Virus record (IMG/VR): IMGVR_UViG_3300023198_000132
Location: 1-35,882 of that record
Reading direction: 5' to 3' (one strand)
Source: a virus
Length of the DNA stretch: 35,882 nt
Shown here piece by piece: positions 14,834-26,200 of this stretch. The notes under the pieces were generated by a model that saw only the letters and a list, made by a program, of their open reading frames with translations, was not told where the DNA came from and made no database searches. Each line of letters begins with the position of its first letter. The first letter of the stretch is position 1. The position numbers and the translations under genes are program-made.

Positions 14834-17800
14834 ATGGCAGAACTTATACACACATTTACCGGAGGGAAAATGAACAAAGATCTTGATGAAAGACTTGTAC
14901 CCAACGGACAGTACAGAGATGCTCTTAACATAAGTATTTCCTCATCAGAAGGTTCTGACACTGGTGCTATAGAAAATATAAAAGGAAATTTAGAGTTAAA
15001 AAACAAAGAATTCAACGCTTCTACTAATACATATACTCAGTGGAGTAGTGATTATATAGATTCACTTTCAAATCCTGTGTGTATAGGATCGATTGCGGAT
15101 AACATTGACGAAAAAGTATATTGGTTTATTGCGTCTGACGCAGTAAGTGCTATAGTACAGTATGACAAAAACACAAGTATAATAAAACCTATAATTGTAG
15201 ATACTCAAGATGTACTTAAGTTTTCAAAAGATTATTTAATAACAGGTATTAACATAATTGAGGACTTATTATTTTGGACAGATAACAAAGAAGAACCTAA
15301 AAGCATAAATATAAAAGACTGGGAAAACTCAACAGTGGATTTTTCTACTCATTCTCAAATATATAACAGAAATTTTATAGAGAAAGATGTTGTGGTTATA
15401 AAGCCCGGTCCTCTTGCCGCACCTACTCTAACGCTTAGCGACAATTTAGGCACAGGTAGTACAACAACGTCTGCAGTATTTGATTTTACAGAAAGCGGAA
15501 CTAGCGGCGCGATTAACAATGCAGTTGATATCGGCTCTGCTGTTGTTATAAGTTTAGGGTCTCCTATAAACACACAATCAGGTGACACTTTAGCTTTTAC
15601 ATGTAACACCGACAGTTCTGAAGGGTATTCACCTGTGGACCCTGATGGTAATGCGGATACTTATTCCTTCGTTATAAGTGTAACATCTATGAGTAATGGA
15701 GGTACTGTTTTAAACGGGGTATTGCAAAGCGGTACAGCTGAGCTTGTAAAAGGTAATTTTACATACGAAGTAAGCTTACAAGGCTCAAAGATTCTTTTTG
15801 AATTGAAGCTACCTAGGTTTGGCTATAGATATAAATATAAAAACAATCAATACTCTCCATTTTCCCCTTTCTCAGAAGTAGCTTTTTTACCAAGCACTTT
15901 TAAATACAATGCAAAAAAAGGATGGAATAAAGGTATGACTAACAATGTGAAAAGAATTATATTAGGTGGTTTTGATTCACCCTTACCCAAAGGCGTAGAA
16001 GAGTTAGATATACTGTACAAACAAGATGGAGTAAACGTTATTTACAAAGTGGAAAGCTTGTCTCCGGAGGATTTGGAGATAAACTATGTCGAACATGAAA
16101 TAACAAACAATAGTACAAATTCTGTTAATTTTACTTTTTTAAATACAAAAAATGAAAGTCAAACAATAACTGTTTTTGCAACGCAAACAATAAATATAAT
16201 AGCTAAAGAAAATTCATTAACACCTTCTTCGGTAACAGATGTTGTCATAATAAACACATCACTTGGAACAGTATTTGAAGTAATTAGTGAATTAATATAT
16301 TCTTTATTACCTTCTAATCAAATACTTAGGCCTTGGGATAATGTGCCTAGAAAAGCAAAATCTCAAGAAGCTATATCTAATAGAATAATTTATGGAAACT
16401 ATTTACAAAATTATAATGTATCTTCCAGTTTAAAATTTGATCCCGCAAACACTTTAATTTCGCAATCGCCTATATTAAATATAAATGAGCCGTCTAAATC
16501 TATAAAGTCTATTAGAACATATCAAGTAGGTGTTGTTTTTAAAGACAAGCACGGTAGAGAAACACCTGTATTTACTGACACCTCAGGTGTTTTAGATGTA
16601 CCGAATGAGCTTTCTAATACGTCTAATTCTATAAAGATAAAGTTATCTTCTGATAGCCCTAAAAATATAGATGGTTCTGAAATGTTTGACTCGTTTAAGT
16701 TTTTCATTAAAGATCCGTCTGCACCATACTATAATGTAGTAGCTGATAGACTTTACGAATCCGAAGACGGTGAAAGCGTTTGGATATCAATGCCATCCGC
16801 TGAGACTAATAAAGTTACAGAAGGTTCATTTTTAATACTTAAAAAACAAAACGATTCATTTACTGCCGTAAAAAATTATCCTCAAAATAAATTTAAGGTA
16901 TTAACTAAAAGTCCAGAGGCTCCTTTAGAATTAAGAAAAACTAAAAGAATTGAATCATCAAAAAACTATTCATTTGATAGGCAATTTGGTGATGGAAGTT
17001 CAGCTACCTATAGGTTACCGGGAGCTACCCCAGTGCCAGGATACAGTGTTTTTTTAATAAACGATGAAGAAGGTACGTCAGGAGTACCAGATGCTACTTT
17101 TGAAAAATGGAAAGTTGGTAAATACGTAAGGTTTTCTGACCCTACTAACCAAACGCAGTTTTATGAGATAACTAACATAGAAACAGATACTACAGGTGAT
17201 CATAGAGAGCTTAAAGTAAACGTGACACCTCCTTTTAATTCTGATGTTAACTTCATATACACCGATCCAACTGTAAGCAACTCGGCTTTGGTTAGCAATT
17301 ACACTACAATCGAGATTGCTGATGATTACGAAGTATTAGGCAAAGGACAATATCAAGGTAGATTTTTTATAAGGCTAGAAAAAACCAATGAGTTAATGTC
17401 TAACTTCACTGTAAACCAAGAATACATACCAGCTAGCACAACAATAGTTCGAAGAAACTATGACTCTGACAGGTATCAAATATTTTCTGGCGGTGGGGGT
17501 GCAATGCAAAACTCTTCAGGTACTCAAATAGGTAGTGCAACTAGATTGTTTACTGACGTTAGTAGAAGACTAGGAGGTATGGGCACCAGTAATTATAATG
17601 CTACAGGACAATTCGGAAGTCTTTATCAAATACCGTTTGATCCAGGAGAAGCATGGGACTTTGTTTTTGAAAGAATACTAACATCAAGAGGCTCTGGTGA
17701 ATTCGGTAAAGCTTTTCAAGTGGGTTCAAAAATAAGATTTTCAACTCACCCAACTATTTACGAAATAAAGTTTATACACGAATTTACTCAAGTAAGCGGT

Positions 17801-19399
17801 AGCAGCTATCTTAGATCTTACACAAGATTAGATAAGCCTTTAGAAGCTTCTATTTCTCCTTGGCATATAAAAAAGGTTTCAGAGCTTAACGGGAATGGAC
17901 CAGTTTTTGTAGATGGAGTAGAGATATTTAGCGGTAGTGGAGAACCTTCGGTTACTATAGATATACTAAAGCAAGCAGATTCTGGTGAGATTTCATCTAA
18001 TGATCCTGCTATATTTGAAACTGAACCAGCTGAACAAGCTGAACTTGATATTTATTATGAAATTTCAGATGCTTTACCAATAGTGCAATACAATATCCAG
18101 CACACAAGCCCTTGGTTCAACTGTTATTCTTTTGGTAACGGTGTAGAATCAAATAGGATTAGAGATGACTACAACGCCCCTTATATAAGCACAGGGACAA
18201 AAGCAAATGCTGTTTTAGATAATCCATACAAAGAGGAATATTTACAGAATAACCTTATATTTTCAGGTATTTTTAATTCAATTTCTGGACTAAATGAATT
18301 GAATCAATTTATACAAGCTGAAGCTATAACTAAAACATTAGATCCTCAAAGTGGGCCTATACAAAAATTATTTGCTAGAGAAACAGATTTGTTAGCGTTC
18401 TGCGAAGACAAAGTAGTTAAAATACTAGCAGATAAGGATGCAATATACAATGCAAATGGAAATTCTCAGTTAACTGCTGCTAATAGAGTTTTAGGCCAAG
18501 CTATAATACCCTCAAGCTTCGGAATGTTTGGTATTGGTAAAAATCCGGAGTCCTTTGCAAACTACGGCTACAGAGTCTACTTTACGGACAATGCTAAAGG
18601 TAAAGTACTTAGGTTATCTATGGACGGAGTAACACCAATCAGCAATTATGGCTTAGATGATTTCTTCCAAGACAATCTTCCTTTAAATAATAAAATACTA
18701 GGTTGCTATAATAATGATAATGGCACGTATAATTTAACGCTAAACAGCTTAACTGACGAATGGTCTGATAAGTATGGCTTAAAAACTACGTTGTCTTTTT
18801 CTGAAAGCATAACCGGTTGGTCTAGTAGAAAATCGTATATTCCAGAAAACGGTGTATCTATAGATACGAAATTTTATACCTTTAAAGAAGGACTGGTTTA
18901 TGAGCATGGCAAAAATGATTTGTATAACAACTTCTATGGAGTCCAGTATCAAAGCACTTTAACTCTGTTATCTAATGAAAGTCCTCTTTCTGTAAAAGGA
19001 TTCAAAGCAATAAACTATACAGGTACTGCTGCTAAAAGCAACGTGTATAGCATTTCCAGTGGTGTTTATAATGGCATAAACTACTCAATTAGCGAGATAG
19101 AAACTATCAAATCTAACGGAGGACCAAATCCTACAAGTGTTATTTCAACACCTGGATGGTGGGTTAGTAATACAAAAACAAACCTACAAAGTGGAACCGT
19201 ACTTGAATTTATAGACAAGGAAGGAAAATACTACAACAACATAAAAGGAGATGCTACTACAGTAGATAATATAGACACAACTGAATTTTCTGTTCAAGGA
19301 ATAGGTAAGCCTACTACAATTACAGGAGATATTAACGTTACTCAGTTTAAAGTACGTATTTTTGCAGATCCTTCATGTTTTACTAATAATCAACCATAA
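14834..19399 (+). CDS. large tail protein, putative nozzle/tail hub (stabilisation protein)
   Basis: A 1521-aa protein, among the longest in the window. It starts with FTGGKMNKDLDERLVPNGQYRDALN, an N-terminal signature I associate with large tail-hub or 'stabilisation' proteins of uncultured marine podoviruses. The body alternates beta-rich repeats (DKVYWFIASDAVSAIVQYDK; LLFWTDNKEEPKSINIKDW; VYFTDNAKGKVLRLSMDG) of the kind seen in beta-propeller nozzles such as T7 gp12. There is no signal peptide and no enzyme motif. It begins five bases after the adaptor stop and is followed by the Ig-like tail gene. A tail nozzle role is inferred; the length is greater than in T7-type nozzles, so extra domains may be present. 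Confidence 0.72.
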   Translation: MAELIHTFTGGKMNKDLDERLVPNGQYRDALNISISSSEGSDTGAIENIKGNLELKNKEFNASTNTYTQWSSDYIDSLSNPVCIGSIADNIDEKVYWFIASDAVSAIVQYDKNTSIIKPIIVDTQDVLKFSKDYLITGINIIEDLLFWTDNKEEPKSINIKDWENSTVDFSTHSQIYNRNFIEKDVVVIKPGPLAAPTLTLSDNLGTGSTTTSAVFDFTESGTSGAINNAVDIGSAVVISLGSPINTQSGDTLAFTCNTDSSEGYSPVDPDGNADTYSFVISVTSMSNGGTVLNGVLQSGTAELVKGNFTYEVSLQGSKILFELKLPRFGYRYKYKNNQYSPFSPFSEVAFLPSTFKYNAKKGWNKGMTNNVKRIILGGFDSPLPKGVEELDILYKQDGVNVIYKVESLSPEDLEINYVEHEITNNSTNSVNFTFLNTKNESQTITVFATQTINIIAKENSLTPSSVTDVVIINTSLGTVFEVISELIYSLLPSNQILRPWDNVPRKAKSQEAISNRIIYGNYLQNYNVSSSLKFDPANTLISQSPILNINEPSKSIKSIRTYQVGVVFKDKHGRETPVFTDTSGVLDVPNELSNTSNSIKIKLSSDSPKNIDGSEMFDSFKFFIKDPSAPYYNVVADRLYESEDGESVWISMPSAETNKVTEGSFLILKKQNDSFTAVKNYPQNKFKVLTKSPEAPLELRKTKRIESSKNYSFDRQFGDGSSATYRLPGATPVPGYSVFLINDEEGTSGVPDATFEKWKVGKYVRFSDPTNQTQFYEITNIETDTTGDHRELKVNVTPPFNSDVNFIYTDPTVSNSALVSNYTTIEIADDYEVLGKGQYQGRFFIRLEKTNELMSNFTVNQEYIPASTTIVRRNYDSDRYQIFSGGGGAMQNSSGTQIGSATRLFTDVSRRLGGMGTSNYNATGQFGSLYQIPFDPGEAWDFVFERILTSRGSGEFGKAFQVGSKIRFSTHPTIYEIKFIHEFTQVSGSSYLRSYTRLDKPLEASISPWHIKKVSELNGNGPVFVDGVEIFSGSGEPSVTIDILKQADSGEISSNDPAIFETEPAEQAELDIYYEISDALPIVQYNIQHTSPWFNCYSFGNGVESNRIRDDYNAPYISTGTKANAVLDNPYKEEYLQNNLIFSGIFNSISGLNELNQFIQAEAITKTLDPQSGPIQKLFARETDLLAFCEDKVVKILADKDAIYNANGNSQLTAANRVLGQAIIPSSFGMFGIGKNPESFANYGYRVYFTDNAKGKVLRLSMDGVTPISNYGLDDFFQDNLPLNNKILGCYNNDNGTYNLTLNSLTDEWSDKYGLKTTLSFSESITGWSSRKSYIPENGVSIDTKFYTFKEGLVYEHGKNDLYNNFYGVQYQSTLTLLSNESPLSVKGFKAINYTGTAAKSNVYSISSGVYNGINYSISEIETIKSNGGPNPTSVISTPGWWVSNTKTNLQSGTVLEFIDKEGKYYNNIKGDATTVDNIDTTEFSVQGIGKPTTITGDINVTQFKVRIFADPSCFTNNQP

Positions 19400-19403
19400 T
19401 AAT

Positions 19404-20972
19404 ATGAGTACAGTAATAGATAATTTTACAGTAACAGAAACAAACTACGAAATACTTGATGGAGATGGGATACCTACTACGGTACTAACACTGTCTCCTG
19501 TACGTGGATTTGTTATAGCAGCTTCTGATTTTTCAGCTACAATAACCTCTCCAGTTGATACTATTAGTTTTACCCAAGATGGAGATGATGTTCTTATGAC
19601 GATAACTTTCGAAGCAGCATATCAAGTTACATCAAGCTTGTCAATACCAATATGTATGGCTGGATTCTCAACCACAGTTACTATAAGCTTAGCTGTAAAT
19701 TACGCTGCGAATTTAACAAACGCTTCGTCTAGTACGACACCATCTTTAATAAATATAGCTGGCTTTTACGGAACAACATCTAATGTGTTTACCAGTACTA
19801 TACAAGCTACAGCGGGTTATTATTTTCTGAATGAACCTACATGTGTTATTAGCACAGGAGTTTTGAGCGACTACTCTATTTCGAATGTGAAAACTTTAAA
19901 TAGTAATAATCAATTAACTTCAATTACATTTACAACTGACTATACCTTTCCGGCATCAAGCGTTACGGGTGATATTATAACTGTTAGTGGCTCTGCTATT
20001 GAATTAGCCTCTGTAGCTGCTGAAGAAGTTAGGTCTTATTCTATATCTAACAGAGCAATAAATCCTAATGGAGAAACAAGAAGATTTACAGCTTTAGGTA
20101 TTTTAAACGCCGATTGGAACCTTACGGTTAACAACGGTATATCTGACATTTATGATTATAGTAGCGTTATTCCATCAAGCGGTGAAGATTTCTTTGATAT
20201 TGTTTTTCCAGCCGGCAGTGGAGTTACGTATACGTTTACCTTAACAGGAGATTTATTAAGCCCGTTCCCGTTACCTACAACATGGACTATAGTTCAAACA
20301 GATACTAATACTGCCCCTGTTGCTGATGCACAAACAGTAGCTGCGCTCCATAATCACGATACTTTAATTGAGTTATCTGGATCAGACGCCGAAGGCGATG
20401 CTTTAACTTATATAATAACCTCACTACCTACAGAAGATTTAGAAAGTCCTCCTGGTACAGTTATAACAACAGTTCCTTTTACTTTACCTAGTAATGAAGT
20501 TACTTATGACGCAGGCAGTATTGGTAGTGATAATTTTCAGTTTAAAGTTAACGATGGCACATTAGATAGCATACCTCAAATTGTTACAATCAATACAGCA
20601 GCAGCTGTTACAACTATACCTATTGGTGTAACATACAACGGAAACACCTTAGTCACAGGACCTTCCCCAACTACAGTCGACGTTGGCTCTAGTGGTCCGT
20701 TTGGAAGAAGTACTACTATAAACGTAACAAAAAATATAAATGGCCCTGGAGGCGGTACAGCTACGTCAGATTATGATGTTATAATAACAGAAGATACTAA
20801 TAATGTTGGATTAACCCTAAAAGCTCACAACATACCTCCAACAACAGTTGTTGATCAAGGTGACGGTACAGTAGATATAACTTACTTATTTACTTTAAAA
20901 GTTGCAGACGGAGGTATTGTAGAATCTACAGATGCTATAAACATAACAGTAGAGGTATTTTACTATATATAA
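19404..20972 (+). CDS. tail protein with Ig/cadherin-like domain, putative host-binding
   Basis: A 522-aa protein that is almost all beta-rich, Thr/Ser/Val-rich and low in charge. Residues about 299-395 match a bacterial Ig/cadherin-like domain: AEGDALTYIITSLP, then PGTVITTVPFTLP and GSDNFQFKVNDGTLDS, the usual (D-x-DGD)LT...(F/Y)xVNDG pattern. Such domains often mediate carbohydrate or surface adhesion in phage tails. I chose ATG 19404 (MSTVIDNFTV) because upstream starts would overlap the previous gene by almost 40 bp; this start also carries the sequence ATGAGTACAGTAA seen at 3613. The assignment to a tail fibre or spike is a contextual inference. Confidence 0.66.
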   Translation: MSTVIDNFTVTETNYEILDGDGIPTTVLTLSPVRGFVIAASDFSATITSPVDTISFTQDGDDVLMTITFEAAYQVTSSLSIPICMAGFSTTVTISLAVNYAANLTNASSSTTPSLINIAGFYGTTSNVFTSTIQATAGYYFLNEPTCVISTGVLSDYSISNVKTLNSNNQLTSITFTTDYTFPASSVTGDIITVSGSAIELASVAAEEVRSYSISNRAINPNGETRRFTALGILNADWNLTVNNGISDIYDYSSVIPSSGEDFFDIVFPAGSGVTYTFTLTGDLLSPFPLPTTWTIVQTDTNTAPVADAQTVAALHNHDTLIELSGSDAEGDALTYIITSLPTEDLESPPGTVITTVPFTLPSNEVTYDAGSIGSDNFQFKVNDGTLDSIPQIVTINTAAAVTTIPIGVTYNGNTLVTGPSPTTVDVGSSGPFGRSTTINVTKNINGPGGGTATSDYDVIITEDTNNVGLTLKAHNIPPTTVVDQGDGTVDITYLFTLKVADGGIVESTDAINITVEVFYYI

Positions 20973-20982
20973 AAAACAATAA

Positions 20983-21309
20983 ATGGGATCTATAACAATA
21001 AACTTTGCTAACAATATACAAGACTCTGTTCAAATAGGAGACACAGCTTATTACACTAATGATCCTAACGGGATTGATATTGTACAAATAGGTGAAATTA
21101 CAGTGGTAGGTAGCACGTCGATTGATGTGACTATACCCAACAATGTGATAAGGCCCACTGCGGCTTCGTTTATTTTATTTAGCAAAACCAACAAAGCAAA
21201 TACAAGTGCTTTAAAAGGATACTATATGGAAACAACTTTAAACAATGACTCTACGGGAAAAATAGAGCTGTTTTCTGTTGGTACAGAGATATTTGAGAGT
21301 AGCAATTAA
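20983..21309 (+). CDS. small conserved structural protein (unknown)
   Basis: A 108-aa beta-rich protein. The N-terminal strand region (ITINFANNIQDSVQIGDTAY) and a conserved C-terminal block (FSKTNKANTSALKGYYMETTL, then STGKIELFSVGTEIFESS) recur in marine phage genomes near the tail genes. There is no charge pattern, signal peptide or known motif. It lies ten bases after the Ig-like protein and before the internal-protein candidates. A tail or connector accessory is the likely class. Confidence 0.65.
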   Translation: MGSITINFANNIQDSVQIGDTAYYTNDPNGIDIVQIGEITVVGSTSIDVTIPNNVIRPTAASFILFSKTNKANTSALKGYYMETTLNNDSTGKIELFSVGTEIFESSN

Positions 21310-21342
21310 CACGTAATAATAACCACATAAAACAATAAAATC

Positions 21343-21996
21343 ATGGCTATACCAGTACTAGGAGCTATACAAGGTCTTGCGGGAATCGCTGGAGGAATTA
21401 TAGGTAGCGGAGCAAGAAGAAGAGAACAGCAGGCAGCGCAAGCTGAGTTTGATAAAAATAAGGATAGAATGCAAAGTGCTGACACTTCTAATCTTATGGC
21501 TAATCAAGAAAATGTTTTTGAAGATTTAACCGTAAATACTCAGGAAGCTGATTTTATAAATCAACAACAGAAAGCAGGATTAGCTACTACTATGAATTCC
21601 TTACAAGGAGCCGCAGGTGGTTCTGGCCTTGCGGCATTAGCTCAAGTAATGGCTGGACAGGATTCTCAGAATGCTCAAGCAGCTGCTGCTAGTATAGGTA
21701 AACAAGAAGCCGGTAATCAGGCAGCTGAAAGACAAATGCAAGCTCAGTTAAATCAACAAGACATACAAGGTCAATATCAATCAAGAGCAGCTGAGAAAGA
21801 TAAAAACGACACACTATTAGGAATGTCTCAACAGAGATTAGGTGCAGCAAACAAAGCAAGAGCCTCAGCTACAAAATCTATTATAGGTGGAGTTGCTGGA
21901 GCAGCAGCTGGTGGGTTAGGTATGTTTGATAAAGATGGTTTTAACCCTTTTATTGGGACTGGGGTTGGTGAATATATTAAAGCACTTAAAAAATAA
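21343..21996 (+). CDS. putative internal virion protein, Gly/Ala-rich ends
   Basis: A 217-aa protein with a hydrophobic, Gly-rich N-terminus (IPVLGAIQGLAGIAGGIIGSG), a Gln-rich helical centre (QQAAQAEFDKNKDR; QAAAASIGKQEAGNQAAE) and a second small-residue hydrophobic segment near the C-terminus (IIGGVAGAAAGGLGMFD). This pattern of two membrane-active-like ends and a helical body is typical of ejection proteins such as T7 gp14-like internal proteins, which insert into the host membrane during DNA entry. No sequence homologue can be named. It is followed within six bases by another candidate internal protein. Confidence 0.6.
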   Translation: MAIPVLGAIQGLAGIAGGIIGSGARRREQQAAQAEFDKNKDRMQSADTSNLMANQENVFEDLTVNTQEADFINQQQKAGLATTMNSLQGAAGGSGLAALAQVMAGQDSQNAQAAAASIGKQEAGNQAAERQMQAQLNQQDIQGQYQSRAAEKDKNDTLLGMSQQRLGAANKARASATKSIIGGVAGAAAGGLGMFDKDGFNPFIGTGVGEYIKALKK

Positions 21997-22001
21997 ATAA
22001 T

Positions 22002-23198
22002 ATGGCAAACAACCAATTAATACAAGGAGCAGGCACAATGTCTAAAGAATTTTTAGACGTTGGTAAAGCTGTAGGAGAAGGTTTTGCACAATATGTTGAT
22101 CCAACCATTGCTAAGAACAAGTCTATAACAGCTAGGGTGAATAAAAGTATGAGTAAAATGAAAACCGATATGGATTTCACTAGCTTTAGTCCAGCAGAAA
22201 CTAAGAGTATGCGTAATTTTTTAGTTGGCGAAAGAGCTAAATACGCTGAAGCAGCTAAATTAGCAGCTCAATACAGTGACACTACCGATCCTGGGTATAT
22301 GGAACAAGTTGACATTATGCAAGGCGTTAACAATAGTTTTATGAACCTAGCTAAGCAATTAGAGTCTTATAAAAAAGGTAAATTAGACTACGCAAAAAAT
22401 CAGAAGGAGGGGATTTACTCTAACGGTACTAATAGTGAAGTTGCAACAGACAACGCTATAATGTATGGATTTTATGATGAAGATGGTGACGGTGTTTCAG
22501 ACGGACAGTATGATTCTCCGTTTATAATTCAGGAAGGTGGTAATATTGGTTTTAACATTAAAGGAAAAACAATTGATTATAACAATGCCCCCTCTCCTAT
22601 TATAAAGGATTATAAGCTAGCTACATCGATTCTTAAAGGAAATGAGGAGGTTTATAGGGCTGGTATAAAAATATCACAAAACGATCCTTCTATGAAGTCC
22701 TACAGACTACAGCTTGAGCAATCCTTAGCTGATGAGGATTCTTTAACATCAATTTTATACGACTACGAAGATGAACTTCCAACCGGTAGTATATTAAAAA
22801 GAATGAATTCTGGAGAATTAGATTTAGCTGGAGCAAGGACAGAGCTAGTAAATCTATTGTCAAACGCTAGAGTAGATGTATCTAATGAAGGGTTCAATGC
22901 TAAAGAACAAAGAGAATCAGCTAGAAAAGCTAAAGGTCGGAATGTTGTAAATAACAAAACTCCTGAATGGATTGCGTTAAAGCAAAAGCAATTGCGGGCT
23001 ATTGATAAGTACCAAACAGTAGACGGTCGGGGTTGGGTTGATATTGATAACTTTAAAGGATCCAACCAGTCACAAAAACAAAACTGGAGGGTGTCAAAAT
23101 CACCAGATACCGGTTTCTTTTATTACAAGTTACCAGGAGGTGTAGACACAATAATTTCGAAAGAAGATTTAGAAAAAGAATTAGGTTTTAAAATATAA
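22002..23198 (+). CDS. putative internal virion protein
   Basis: A 398-aa helical protein (ELIQ-like N-terminus, FAQYVDPTIAKNKSITARVN, KYAEAAKLAAQYSD, then NAKEQRESARKAKGRN). One short acidic loop DEDGDGVSDGQYDS, at about residue 160, looks like a calcium-binding DxDxDG-type loop. It lies between the Gly/Ala-rich protein and the giant protein, the usual place for podovirus internal core proteins, and its stop is ten bases before the giant gene. Function is inferred from place and composition; no family is recognised. Confidence 0.58.
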   Translation: MANNQLIQGAGTMSKEFLDVGKAVGEGFAQYVDPTIAKNKSITARVNKSMSKMKTDMDFTSFSPAETKSMRNFLVGERAKYAEAAKLAAQYSDTTDPGYMEQVDIMQGVNNSFMNLAKQLESYKKGKLDYAKNQKEGIYSNGTNSEVATDNAIMYGFYDEDGDGVSDGQYDSPFIIQEGGNIGFNIKGKTIDYNNAPSPIIKDYKLATSILKGNEEVYRAGIKISQNDPSMKSYRLQLEQSLADEDSLTSILYDYEDELPTGSILKRMNSGELDLAGARTELVNLLSNARVDVSNEGFNAKEQRESARKAKGRNVVNNKTPEWIALKQKQLRAIDKYQTVDGRGWVDIDNFKGSNQSQKQNWRVSKSPDTGFFYYKLPGGVDTIISKEDLEKELGFKI

Positions 23199-23208
23199 AT
23201 TAAATATA

Positions 23209-26200
23209 ATGGCAAATATAGATCCAATATACAAGTTAAACGGAAAAGAGTTTACTAAAGAGCAACTGGAAGCTTCGGCTAGTTACCATTCTTTAAGCTT
23301 CGATGACTATGTGTCTTCAAGAAACTTTGAAATAATACAACCCGAGGATTTTCAAAACGGAGCTGCGGAAAACAATGCACCTGTGGTTCCAAAAAACAAT
23401 CAAGCATTAAACAATGGGGGTTCAGTTTCGGAAAATGGTTCTTCGGACTTACCAGGTAACCTAGAATTTGGAGAAGCTGTAGACTTTGACTTCAACAACC
23501 CATATTCAGAACCGAAAAAAGAAAGAAGATACATTCAGTTTAAAAGCGGTAGAGTATATGAAGACACTTATTTAAGTGAACTTGAAGAAAACCCTACAGA
23601 TGAATACAATAGAGAAAAACCAAAAACATTTGAAGAGTATGCAGAGCAAATGGGTGGAAGCTCTTCTAGTATACGAATATATAAGCCAGATACTTTTGTA
23701 AAAGAACAAAAGTCTGTAGATGCTAGAGTTATTGAGGCTATAAACTCAAAGTTTGAACAAACTGAAGAGCAAAAGCTAGAGAAGAGAGCCAAAGCTGAGG
23801 AGATGTTTGTGCCTCAAGCAGATAGACCTACTCATATGGTATTTACAGGTGATTATAGCCCGCCTGAGTCAATTGTAACTAAGAACGAGGATTACGACAA
23901 GTATGTTGGAATAGCTAAAAATAAATTAGGTAACAACGCTTCGGAAGATGAAATATTATCTGTTGCTAAAAACTTATATGTAGACGCAAGTGTAAAACCT
24001 CAAATAGCAAAAAACATCGAGCAAAGTTTAAAAGACGGAGCTTATGACCAAGGTAGTAAAGATTTTTTAAACGAAGCAGACAGTGATTTTATTAAAAAGG
24101 CTGCAGCAAGAGAATATAAAACTAAAAACAAAGCGCAACAAGCAAATGTAGCCAAGCTCGAAAGCATGGGTGTTTTAATGAAAGCAACCATAGCTGAAAT
24201 GGAAGCTTTGCAAAAACAATCATATAGCCTAGATACATTTGATGCGGAGGCAGCGAGAGAAAGATACAAATATCTTCGATCAACGCTAGAAGTTGCATCA
24301 GAAAACTACAATGAGTTTTACAACAACTCTTATCTTGTGGTAAATGAAGAGCTGGAAGGTTTGGCTGACATCGTTGATGTTACTAAAAGAGCATATGGTA
24401 TTGGAAATGTTCTAGCTGCAAATGTAGTAGCTACAACAAGTGAGCTAATCGGAGGTGCTTTAAAAGCTCCAGAATGGCTAGGTACGATTATAGAATCTGC
24501 TATTACAGGAGAAGAGTACAACAATACCTGGATGGCGCAAAACACCGGTATGTTATCTGAAGCTTTGTTGGATACAGAAATGATACGTGGAGCTGTTGCA
24601 AAACCGGTTGATGTTGCTGACATTGGATCTGACGGTACAAACCTTGGGTATTGGATGACTGACCTTATAGGTAATCAAATCCCAACAGCAGCAACAATGA
24701 TAGCTTTTCCTGCATCATCACTGTATGTTATGGGAGCGAGTGCGGCTGGGCAAAAAGCTAACGATATGGCTGGATTAATGGAAAGTAGCGAAGCTGATTA
24801 TAACAATTGGCAAATGCTTTTAGCTCCAGCTATAGTAGGTACGCTTGAAACTGTTACTGAAAAAATAAGTCTTGGGCAATTAAAGCATGTTGGCAAAGTA
24901 TTCCAAGGAAAGAATAGCGTATTAAAAGAAGCAACTGACTATATACAAAACAGAGTGCTTAACAAAAATTATTTTGTTGACGTTTTAGGAGAAGGTGCAT
25001 CAGAGGGGCTTAATCAATTAGGTGGAAACATCACGGACAAGTACTTGCTTAAAGACAAAAACGTTCACATATGGGACGGTGTTGGTAATGCTGTTGCTTC
25101 TGGAGGTTTTATGAGTGGTGTTGTATACAAAGCACCATCTATAGGGGTAAAAATGCTAAATCCATTTGCATCTTCCGATTTAAAGCCAAATATCTATGCT
25201 AACATTGTAATGCAAAATAAGTTAGCTAAAGAAATGCTTAATAAAGACATTTCCCCTAACATAAAAAGTAGTTTAAAACAAGCGTACGATAAACTTAATG
25301 AGGCTAATAACAAACTATTAAATGATCAGTTTAAGACAATTGATGCTTTAAATGACGACCAAAAAACAGAACTTATTGAAATTGACAAAGCCAAAGCTAA
25401 AGCTCTCCTCGAGCTTCAAGATATAAATGGGTTTGACAACATGAGCGACAGTGTTAAGCAAAACTTAATAGAAGGAAAAGAATCCGAAATAAATAGTCTC
25501 GCAGCAAACAAAGAAAAAATATTATCAACTGTAGGAGCTGATGCTGACGTAGCGTTAACAAAATCGTTGATTGAAGGAGCTAAAGATGGTAGTTCTGTTA
25601 TGGTTTTTGAAGACGACACTAAAACAAAAGTTACAGCCGCTCAAAAACAATACGATTTCTTGATAAGTGTTGGGTTATCGGAAGCTCAAGCAGAAGCTAA
25701 AAAAAATGACTACGGTTTGTTCGTACAAGACAAGGATGGTAATGATATATTAGTTATAAATAAAGCGTCCGCTTTAGAAGACAAAGTTGTTACTACAGGA
25801 AAACACGAGTTTTTACACAAAGTGCTTAAGAGAGCTATTGCCAAAGACCCATCGTTAGCAGAAAATATGGGTAATATGCTTTTAACTGAAATCGCAAATA
25901 ATCCTTCTATAATTACAGAAAGAGGTAAGCAAGCTATTAAACAATACAAAGAAAGAGCTGACGACGTTAATGATTCTACAACACAATCTGATTATTTTGA
26001 AGAAATTATAACTGTTTTTGCAGAGTCAATGAATCCAGAAGCTGCTTCTCAAGCTGACACTTTTACATCTAAAATAGCAGATATAGTTAGAAGAGCTATG
26101 AACAGTTTAGGTATTAGAAATGTTAAGTTTAAAACAAGTAAAGACGTTGTTAATTTTATAAAGGATTATAATAGAGACTTCGCTTCAGGTAAATTATCAA

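Noticed and set aside
19362-19403. Upstream start for the Ig-like tail protein (14 more residues).
   Set aside because: It would overlap the previous gene by 38 bp; ATG 19404 follows the stop cleanly and shares its start sequence with the gene at 3613.
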